A stretch of DNA of 64,000 nt from Thelonectria olida (taxonomy: Eukaryota > Ascomycota > Sordariomycetes > Hypocreales > Nectriaceae). Shown here one piece after another: positions 55,380-64,000 of the stretch. The first letter of the stretch is position 1, and every line of letters starts with the position of its first letter. Both the position numbers and the translations under genes were made by a program. The stretch is from positions 158,974-222,973 of the forward strand of contig JAGPYM010000047.1 in the NCBI GenBank assembly GCA_020736575.1, in the 5' to 3' direction. The notes under the pieces were generated by a model. That model worked only from the letters and a program-made list of their open reading frames with translations. It was not told the origin of the DNA and did no database searches.

Positions 55380-57130
55380 TCATCCCGCCGTGTCAATAGA
55401 GACCTTCGCTTTATGATGGCGGACGACGTAGATCATAGAGACGTTGTATATGTAGATGCCTCCAGCTGCGAATTCTCCGTTCGTGCACCACAAGCTACAC
55501 ACGTCGGGCCACCTCGGCCCTTGACCCCCCAGCATCAACACGCCTAGACCCAAGAACTCGCGCAATGCCTCTTCCTTCTCGACGTACTTGAAAACAGCTT
55601 GCCAGTTCCATCTTCCTCGCCGTGAAAGACTGTCACGCCTGGCAGTGCAGGCTCGCTCACATAGCTCGAGATAGGCGTCCTGAAGATTATTCTCCGGGTG
55701 CTTGATAAAAGAGAAATCATTTTCGGTATTGGTCATATCATCCTTGACTTCCGCCAGGTTAACGGATGCCTCCCAATCAAACATTAGCTCGTAGCAGAGA
55801 CGCGTGGTTTGCTCGACGATGTAGTCACTGAGGAGCCGAAACTCTGCCATGGATATCCTAAAGTTATCTCCGTATTAGACTGTTTGACCGTCATCGCTCC
55901 AACACAAGAACAGTCTAACACCATATACTTTTTGCGAATTGGCTCCAACCTTTCGAGTTGTGTAGTCCTGGGGCGGCGGATAATACCCAGAACCGAGTAC
56001 CCTCGAAGGGGAAGGGCCATCTTCAGGAATAACAGCCTCTGAAGGTAGATTAATCTTGAGATATGACGTGTAGGATCGGGCGGGGAGGAAGGTTTGTAAG
56101 GATGTCGAAAAGTCCAGAATGCCACTAAAGTAGACAAGCACTGTAGAGCTGGGTAGGCTGTCAGTCAAAGGTTCTGTACACAATGCCAAGCTGAGACCAA
56201 ACAGAAGCTCCAGTAGCTCAGCTGCGGACTCTCTTGGCACAGGAATCTCGTTTCCTGCAGATGCTTCCTCTCCATCGGTATCTTCATCGTCCCCAGCCTC
56301 TCCAGTTATCCCAGTCATCCCGTCGTTGAGAATATCTGCGCCTTCTTCTTGCAAACCAGGCTCTTCATAATCTTCTTCAGCTTCTTTATCGCTCCCTTCA
56401 TTGCTGTCCCCATCGGAGGAATTGTCCTCTGCACTGCTGAGGTTGCGTTGCTGATCTCCGTTTGAGTTGCCCATGTTCCCCTCGAATGATTGACATATGG
56501 CATCCAAAGCTGCCAAATTATAAGCGATCAATGCCTCGTGATTCCATATGGCATCCAAATAATGTGCCTGGTTCGTCCTCAACCGAATCCCAGCTAATCT
56601 CTTGCGATCTTCCGCTTTCATCCGGTATGCACGCAGCGACAGCGCGAGGCATCGCTTAAACAGTGACCGATACTTCTTCTCGTTCGCGGGCTAATGCACC
56701 ATTGTGAAGGGTCTGGGATAGGTCGATAGAGGCTGCGTGCTCCGAAGCCAACAGAGAATATTGCGGCTCGTCTTACGCGCGGTCTCTTCACACCGATCCA
56801 TCATGATGTCCACAAGCTTCAGAATGGTAGCTATGTTCTGCTCATTCCCAGGTGGACTAACTAGATCCTTATGTAGTCCGTGTACACCGCGTCGGCTGAG
56901 TATGGGAGATTTTCCGTCTGAGCGATGGCAAGGCATTGCTATAAGAGCTGACAGTAGTTGTCGGTCCTTATTTCTGTATGTCTCTTCCCCAGCCGGTCCT
57001 TTCAATCCAGGGCCGCTGCTCAGCGAACGCCAATTTTACAGCTCCGGCACCCTCATTTGCCGTTGCCCAGCCTTCCGAGCCTCAAACACGACTCCTTTCT
57101 CGCTCTCGTATGGATTGTAAATGGGTTTGA
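55380..57130 (-). pseudogene. Domain found upstream of telomere-linked RecQ-like helicases, decayed
   Basis: From 57130 downward the minus strand reads NPYESEKGVVFEARKAGQRQ, then KLAFAEQRPWIERTGW, then VDIMMDRCEETARKTSRNIL, an in-frame TAG, then EKKYRSLFKRCLALSLRAYR, LLELLFGLSLALCTEPL, LIYLQRLLFLKMALPLRGYS, WSDDGQTV, MAEFRLLSDY, YLELCERACTARRDSLSRRG, FLGLGVLMLGGQGPRWPDV and VVRHHKAKV. From memory this order occurs in the large N-terminal region of fungal telomere-linked RecQ-type helicase proteins. The helicase part is absent. An acidic insertion (about residues 55-125 of the 56621-55875 frame) and several frame breaks are present. Confidence 0.55.
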
Positions 57131-57594
57131 GTTTTGTTTCCACCGGCCGGTCGTACTAATTACCTTTTCGCTCGATAACCCAATATTTCTGATTCTGGCT
57201 CTTCGCCCAGCTCTGCAGGTAGACGTAGTCAATGTGTTGGTCGAGACCGCGGTATCGATCCCTGGCGATGCCATTGAGAGGACAGTCATTGCCTGGAGAC
57301 AATGGCTCGGAATAATGTCGGCTCATGGGCTGAAGGATGACGGGAAACGATGACCATGATGCGTACAGCAGGCTCCCCAATCTTTTGGTGCCGCCGTCTG
57401 ATCCCTCGAGCGCTTTGGCCTCGGTGGTCGAGTTCATGATGCTGTCACCATTGCGACAGATACTGTACAGGCCTCGGAGCCGAAATACAGTGTGTGAAAG
57501 CGACTGCAACTCAAGGTTACAGTGGAGACTCCCTCTTGGCTGCTCGGTCCCTTAATACCGGCCGGGGGCCCAGTCGTGCTCCCCCAATGATGCA
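57131..57594. other. Gene-less stretch
   Basis: May contain further upstream sequence of the decayed gene on the minus strand (YLQSWAKSQNQKYWVIERKG), but no domain is recognised. Confidence 0.3.
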
Positions 57595-58596
57595 CAGTGG
57601 TGTGCAAAAGTTCCGACAATCTCCCGTCAACCCGCTCTTACATCTTAACTTCGCAACGCAGCCGCATAGCATCATCAACTTCATCACGCGATAATTCAAT
57701 CACAATATACCTCGAATTTATTCTAAGTCCCATCATTCGCCTCACAAGAGAACGAAGATTAAGTACATGGACAAATCGGGCGTTTCCCTTGGCGACATCG
57801 CGTCTGAGGAGGGGGTGACAAAACATGCGATATTTGGCATCGTCGCCGGTACGAACACCAAAAGAGTGCTAAAAGCAATCCGCGCTCTGGCAGGCCAACT
57901 ACTTTGACTGAGAGGGATAAAAATCATATCCTTAGAACCATTGATCAAGACAATTTTATCACCACTAGCCGGCTTCTTGAAGATGGCGGTTGTCACTGCC
58001 ACAGGTCGACTTTAACGCGGTGGTTGAAGAAAAAGGGCGTTCTCAAAATACGTGAGTTGCACACTCAATTCAAAGATTGCGATTCTGACCACACTAAGGG
58101 CGAGAGACTTAAGAAAATGAACGTACAGCCTAAGATGAAGCCGGCGAGGCGTGGACAGATGTTTTTCAGTGCCTTCACCATCGATACGGCCATAGATTTA
58201 TTCACCCGACCTGAACCCCATCGAAATCTATGGTCAATACTAAAAGAACGGATATGTGCTAGATATCCTGAACTTAGTGATCTTCCAAAGAGCCAAGCAG
58301 CAAAAGACCGTCTGATTGAAGCTGCGCAGGAACTTTGGCATGAGCTTGAAGATGAAGTGTTCGAAAACCTGCTAAATTCGATGCCCAAGGGAATGCAGGC
58401 TGTGATTGACGCGAACGGTTGGTACACCAAATATTAATGTAACTCATCTTATTCTCTAGTCTTTAGGCTTTATTTTCATATAGCTTATGTATTTTTGACA
58501 TATTATTTGAATGCACAATGCCTCATCAAAGGTTGTGTTGTCATCGAGGAAAGTTGGGTTGATCCGGAAGTTGACGGAACTTTTGCACACCCACTG
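57595..58596 (+). mobile_element. Tc1/mariner derivative, internally deleted
   Basis: Ends read CAGTGGTGTGCAAAAGTTCC on the left and, inward from the right, CAGTGGGTGTGCAAAAGTTC. They share the CAGTGGG...AAAGTTCCG pattern with the element at 8671-10047. Inside, a plus-strand transposase starts MDKSGVSLGDIASEEGVTKH, continues TERDKNHILRTIDQDNF and RWLKKKGVLKIREL, then jumps to EPHRNLWSILKERICARYPE and ends NANGWYTKY-like (ANGWYTKY) at 58437. The middle, with the first two catalytic Asp residues, is deleted. The left flank is CA instead of TA. Confidence 0.75.
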
Positions 58597-59409
58597 TAGA
58601 GACCTCCCGTTCCTGCGGTGTATCAGGCAGTGGAAAGAGCTCCGGGAAGTCGGACCGGGCTGCTATATTCGAACGGAATACGCCTCCTTTCAGCAAATAT
58701 TGTAGGATTTAGACGAGTTCCTGGTCAGGGAAGTTGGAGACTGTTCGATTGTGGCACTTAACAGTGTCTTGATGGGCTTTCTGCTTGCGCAGGGCGAGGT
58801 TCTTCTGTATACTCAAAACTCGCCTGCAAGAAGGAGAGCAGTAGACGGATTTCCAATCCGCCCTGGCATGGAGCTAGGTCTGGGGTGGGTGTACAGCTGG
58901 AGGATATAAGTAGTGATCTTGGCACAATTCATTGAAGAGACGGAGGGACCGTGGCTTGGAGATAATATACATGGTGAGCCCCAAGAGTTCAAAGAGGGAG
59001 GCCGCAAAGCCAAGCCGCAAGACTTGTGTTGTCGTAGAGCATTGGTGGGACAACCGTTTCTGACAGCATTAATGGTTATAATTTCAGATTTCGTTTCCGG
59101 TTCTAATTTATTGTATTTAGTTGCTAATGTGTCATGTATCTATCATTTCTTCTACATGGGCCGATATTTTCCCGACCCTGGTTGAGTTGGACGCTGGTTG
59201 TGGTTGCTCCTGGGTACCTTCCGCGGGGTAGCTGGCCTTTGAGGGACTTGTAACGACCCGTTCCTGCGTTTTTTTTCTATTTTTACAGAACGCGAAACGC
59301 GCCCCGTTCGCGGCGCGATGGCTCGCACCTTCATCAACCTCCCCAAAAGTTTCGCAACACGGCAAATCGATGGGTGCTTTGGTTTCGCGCTACAAACGCC
59401 AGCTCATTA
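58597..59409. other. Gene-less stretch / upstream region of the HP1-type gene
   Basis: No supported gene. The promoter of the chromodomain gene should lie in the last few hundred bases. Confidence 0.4.
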
Positions 59410-60378
59410 ATGCAAGCTCCCTGTGGCAGGCAGGACGAGATGAGAGCTAAGTTTCCTGCAGCACCGTGTGACGACGAATCTTCGAATCGGGACAAGTTTA
59501 AGACCTGCACTCAGGGGAGCCCAATGTTGGTCGCGAACCAGGACAGATCCGAAGCTCCCAAGGGCGACACAACGGACGGGAGCGATGAAGATGAAGATGA
59601 GTTGTGAGGTTCTTGGCTGCTACGAGCTTCATACAATACTAACGAATCTTAGTTTCATTGTAAAGACGGTCAAAAACCATCACGTCGACAGAAATGTTAG
59701 CATGTTGCGTCCAGCTGGGCACTGTCTGTAACTGACGCCTTTCTAGGGAGCTCTCAAATTTCTGGTTCAGTGGGAGGGCTATGAGAGCAAGAAAGACTGG
59801 ACGTGGGAACCAGAGGGCAATCTCAAGTATGTATCAGGCACCTCTGCTTTAGCCTGCAGTTTTCTAATCAGCGCATTTTCTTTAGGGTGTCAGGCGAAGA
59901 GATTCTCAACGAGTACTTTCATAAGATTGGGGGAAGACATAAGATCTTCAAGGAATCAGGCAAAGCGGTACAGACCAGAAAGCGAAGACGGGCAACAAAT
60001 AGCACCACCAAGACGACTGCCAAGCGATTGCAAGGAAACGAGGCGCATTTAGCTGATAAGACTTCACCCGCAACTGTGAAGAATTGGAGCCCTCCTTCAG
60101 GGTCATGGGAGGATGAGATTGAGACCATTGACGCGTGTGAGGACGGCGGCAATGGGAAGATAGTCGTTTTTCTTGTATGGAAGAACGGCGAGAAGACCAA
60201 ACATGCCACGCAAACTATCTACAAGAAGTGTCCGCAGAAGGTAGTTCATCCCTCCTCACCTCATCGGTTCGTCGGTTTCCTAGTTGACACGAAACAGATG
60301 CTTCAGTTCTATGAACGACACATCAAGATTATTAGAAACGAGAACAAGGCACTAGGAGATGGCGCTAGCGCCTTCTAG
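59410..60378 (+). CDS. Heterochromatin protein 1 homologue (chromo and chromo-shadow domains)
   Basis: Five exons (59410-59600, 59653-59695, 59747-59826, 59886-60240, 60298-60378) join in frame to 249 residues. The introns (51-59 nt) are GT-AG, and the last one lacks a stop. An acidic stretch GSDEDED leads into the chromodomain FIVKTVKNHHVDRNG / ALKFLVQWEGYESKKDWTWE / PEGNL, with the aromatic residues that bind methylated lysine 9 of histone H3. A basic linker TRKRRRATNSTTKTTAKR is followed by the chromo-shadow domain: SWEDEIETIDACEDGGNGK, VVFLVWKNGEKTKHATQTIY, then CPQK joined across the intron to MLQFYERHIKII. HP1 proteins maintain heterochromatin and transposon silencing. The start is the first in-frame ATG. 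An upstream exon is possible. Confidence 0.9.
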
Positions 60379-63021
60379 AGGGATGTTCAAGCCAAACCCC
60401 TTGCTTCTTTCCAACGGGAGGGCAGGATGCGTGAATGAATATTCCGCCTGTGTGCACTGAGCCTGGGGGGAACTAGTTCTCTTTTTACCTCCATTTCCAC
60501 CGTTTCGGCCTTGGTCAACTAAAGCCTTTCCGTTTTCAACTGTATCCGTTCCGTTTTCCCCAACCCTCGCCGTTTGGCTATAACTTGAAGGCTATAACTT
60601 GAAGGCTGTGTCCTCCTTGCCACGACCTTATCAGCGCCTTCGGCCCTGCCGACTCCAACCCCTTGCCCTTCTCAACCTAATAGAGCTCTCCTCGGCTTTC
60701 CATGCGTGGCGGTCAGGTCTGCAGCTATATTAGGGCTCCTTTGGTCTCTAGAGGCCGTGACAAGGTTTCTTCCAGTTCCTAAAACTGATTGATGACAGCA
60801 GAGTCCAATCTGCACTATGATGACCCGCTGACGGGCGCTTAGCAGGACACAACCGTGCAGCATTGCCGTTACCATGTTAGATGGTGCTGATAGTAGATTT
60901 ATTAGGAAGGCAATATGCGGGCTAGCTTGTAATGCTATCTTTGATATCTCTACTCGGTTAGCCTAGCGCGTCTTCTTGTCCCTCGAAGAATAGGCGGGCC
61001 GATCCACAAGTCATTAATAAGATAACGTCCGTGATAGTTAAACAAACAAACAAACAAATGGTTAGTGAAATCGATAATAGGGTAGTGCTTCGTACTTTCT
61101 CTTAGTAGCCCATGGTACACATCACGGGGTGGCTCGTGATATAAACCCCGCTCGTGATATTCACATATGTCAGAGGATGCCAAGACAAGATCCACAACGG
61201 AGGTCTCGAATGATCACATTCCAAGACCTTAATCTACGGAATATACAGCTACGGCTCCAATAGGACTTCAATCACCTTCAATTACATGCATAATTAGCAC
61301 TTTTTGATTCCTATAATAGCTAGAAAACAAGAGTTTCACAATGTACCTGAATCATCATCCGTGACTGTACGACAACATAGACACCGAATATGCCAACACT
61401 AGCTTTCCTCCTCAAGAGACCGCCTCATCCAGAATGATTGAACCAACAACTGCGACAGGAACTGGGCTTGGAGACGTCGTCAACTTATTAGAAGGATTGG
61501 ACATTGTTGACCAGACAAATGGGATTCCTCCCTAGGTCCACAACCGCACAATGCGAACTCAGTCGACTCTCGCAGAAGCGATCGATAACCTCATCGAGGT
61601 TGCCTCAGCCACTGTCCTGCAAGTGCAACAGATCAAGATATTAATTGATGGTACCGATACTGTCAATAGCGGAGCTTTCCGGAAATTTGCTTGCTCCGCA
61701 GAAGAGTCAACGGGCTTGCAAATGCAGCCAACGCCCTTAGCGATGCGACGGAACGATCAATTGTCACGCATGTCAACTCGCTCGGAGGTCAGCAGGAAGC
61801 TCATATCATCTAGATATCGACGAAGGCTATGCCGCAATTTGCCGCATAAGCATGCAGCGCAATGTAGAGCCCGAGAGGAGAAAACGACAAAGTTGGATCA
61901 AATTTTGGGTTCGAGCGTTGAACGACTGCCCTAGTGGTCTGACACTGTTCTGCTCACCAGCAAGTCTTTGCCGCAAGATGTCTAGAATGGCCATTCAAGA
62001 TATTCCATGGTACCTGTTCCGGATATTCGACTCCGCAAGCTCGAGTAGAAACGATGATAGCGTCGTGGCTTCAACTATGAGCGTTTTTCGAAACTCCAGA
62101 ACGCAGGAAAATTAATATTTATCTTATAGAGCACATAAAGCATAAGGAATTCTATACAATCATCTAAACAAAGGGTGTTTTAACGGTATTGGCTCCGACA
62201 ATCTCATGTCCTGGAGCAGCTCTCTGATATTCGTGATTCAATATGTGATTGAGAGGACCCACAGAGGCCACCGCTCCCTGGCCGACATTCAAGTTTGCCC
62301 AATAGACACGAGGAGTCCCCCCCGGGCAATTTGCAAGGGATATGCGGCTGCTCTAAGCATACTGCAACATTATGGAACTGAGCAAGGATAAGGAAAGGTT
62401 TCTTCGTTTACATCTTGAGAATTCAGCGTATAACAATGGAAAATACCTTTCTCAATGAACAGTGAATCATCGTGTGTCGATCATGCACGTTCTCATTGCA
62501 TAGCTTCATGCAGGCAGGTCTCTGCGACTTATATCGTGAGTTTTAAAGAACGCAATCTTCAAACAATAGGTAAGACCCGCTACTATAGGCTGTTGTTTGA
62601 ATCAAGTGATTGACCAAGGCTTTAGTACTACAAAGTGATTTGGAAGACGTTGAGACGTTGGGGCCAGGTCGAGACCCATCGATACTAGAGGGCGGCTAGA
62701 GCAATGTGATCAAACTTCGAGCCTGTGGAGTTCCAACACCTTTAAGCGACTGTTCCATTCATTTGACACATACAGAAAGGCGGCGGTCGAAGGAATTTTG
62801 AATGTATTTTAGTGGGTGATTAATGTATTCGACTCCAAAGAGTGCCACAAGCCACTATTCGCGACCGATTCTGCCATAATCGGCTAGGGTTCCTCCATTA
62901 GGGTTGGTGAGTGGCCCCGTGCGTTGGACGCAGAATCGGTCGACACTGGGCCGAGTCGCTTATTGGTCTAAAAATAAACCGAAGTAACCCAAGCAAGCAA
63001 ACCCAAGTAAGTAAACCAAGG
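60379..63021. other. Long stretch without a supported gene
   Basis: A plus-strand frame (61551-61934) with IDNLIEVASATVLQVQQIKI is unassigned and lacks partner exons. Just before the direct repeat (62986-63020) short units CCAAGCAAGCAAA and CCAAGTAAGTAAA occur, which resemble a pogo-type end. Confidence 0.4.
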
Positions 63022-63748
63022 AACCTTAAGCACGCTTTTTATGGTTATCGGATGAGAATGAAGTCCGTTATTACATGTTGAACCAATCACATTTCACAGA
63101 TCCCGGCCCGCTACCCTGGTCTCGAGTAGATAACCCCTGTTTCGTATCTTTCCTTTATATACTACTGTACCAAGGGTGCTCCAGACACCGAGGGTTGCGG
63201 CTCATGGAGCTCTAAGAATGGCTGGGATGCCCGCAGCCTCATCAGCCTCATCACCGCCAAGCGGCAACTCGGTGTTTCTGAAGATGGAGACCAGCTAATA
63301 TACGAGCAGAATATATTCTTCCTGCAAGATTATGTTAAGATCCACATTATTAAATCCAAGGAAGCAGTTCAACATTTAATACAAGCCAATTGATTTAGTG
63401 TGCTGATGTCAATCCTAGATATGTTTGTCCCTCCAAACTAGTGTAACATAACACTTTGAACAATGAGGGCAAGAACATCCTCACCGCAGATCCGGTTCCG
63501 AGGGATGTCGTGGGTGGAGTTGGCTTGATTGTCCATTCGTTAGTGTTGATGCCGAGTTCGCTAAAGGCGGGTTTAGAGTTAGACATGGCAATAAACGTGG
63601 CGATGTGTTAGGAGCCTAGGTACCAACGGAATGTGGTTGTAGACTAGGTCTTATTGACATGCTCGGTATTGAGAGGGGGGGAGTGTGACTAGTCGATAGT
63701 CGGGACTCAAGATAGGTTCTGGGCAGCCAACTGAGGGTGTATTGTCGG
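63022..63748 (+). repeat. Long direct repeat, copy 2
   Basis: Second copy of 21919-22651 in the same orientation, with few substitutions and small indels (for example GGATGAG against GGAGGATGAG near the left end). It continues past the point where copy 1 meets the hAT element, into TTAACTGAGACTGGGG. Confidence 0.9.
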
Positions 63749-64000
63749 TTAACTGAGACTGGGGAAAAGGTTATGGGGTAGTTTGATTGGGCGGCATGGG
63801 ATTGAGGGGCGGTAGTTGATACATGGCTGGTACTGTAAGGCCTAAGTTGAGATCCCGCAGAACGGGGAGGACGAAGCTTGATTGGTGAAGGGGAGGACCC
63901 GAGTCCTTGTGGTGGTCCTGCTTGAACATCGCGTTCATCGTTCGATACCACATCTGATGTATGGGGGTGTTCTTTAAAAAAAGATGTCGGACCTTCGGCA
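63749..64000. other. Right margin of the window
   Basis: A minus-strand frame with MVSNDERDVQAGPPQGLGSS is unassigned. Nothing else is seen. Confidence 0.3.

Noticed and set aside
1..64000. CRISPR arrays, tRNA or rRNA genes
   Set aside because: No regular spacer arrays and no convincing tRNA boxes or rRNA sequence were seen by eye; a covariance-model scan would be needed to exclude tRNAs.

Overview
This looks like 64 kb of a filamentous ascomycete nuclear genome. The Eurotiomycete (Aspergillus/Penicillium-type) placement is inferred from protein style and transposon families, not proven. Genes carry short GT-AG introns (about 45-110 nt) that restore frame exactly, intergenic spaces are long, and transposon families typical of moulds are present: Tc1/mariner, pogo/Fot1, hAT and Tad-like LINEs. 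Intact genes are separated by decayed genes and transposon pieces, as in an accessory or subtelomere-like region.

Left part (1-21.9 kb). A Tc1/mariner relic and a C-terminal relic of a GID5/Vid28-like armadillo protein are followed by an intact three-exon opsin-related gene (3070-4115) that lacks the retinal lysine. Next come an acidic coiled-coil protein of unknown function (6931-7899), a LINE 3' fragment, a Tc1/mariner element with visible terminal repeats (8671-10047) abutting a broken aquaporin gene, and a second LINE fragment. A conserved-looking Ser/Pro-rich protein (15030-16670), a gag-like reading frame, a small Cys-containing protein, an AT-rich island and a pogo relic complete this part.

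Middle (21.9-36 kb). A 733-bp segment recurs in direct orientation about 41 kb later (63022-63748). At its right edge lies a near-complete hAT transposon (22652-25753) whose transposase is interrupted by one in-frame TAG. Beyond it is the clearest functional unit of the window: five intact redox genes over 9.5 kb, namely SDR, SDR, Baeyer-Villiger-type flavin monooxygenase, Old Yellow Enzyme-type ene-reductase and cytochrome P450. Two divergent promoter pairs drive four of them. No polyketide, peptide or terpene backbone gene is visible, so the set may be catabolic or a detached tailoring module for a cyclic ketone or enone. The heptamer TTCGGAA recurs in all three intergenic regions.

Right part (36-64 kb). 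It holds two HET-domain relics, a broken secreted Cys-rich gene, a pogo element with 34-bp terminal repeats (37948-39791), an intact HNH-nuclease-like gene and an intact metzincin-like protease. A graveyard follows: a bZIP relic, a relic resembling DUF3435/FluG-type proteins, a C2H2 zinc-finger relic, an NMA111/HtrA-like C-terminus, LTR fragments, a truncated pogo copy and a LINE tail. After this come a bZIP regulator with a frame break, a decayed domain like that found upstream of telomere-linked RecQ-like helicases, an internally deleted Tc1 derivative, and an intact five-exon HP1-type gene with chromo and chromo-shadow domains (59410-60378). The window ends with the second copy of the direct repeat.
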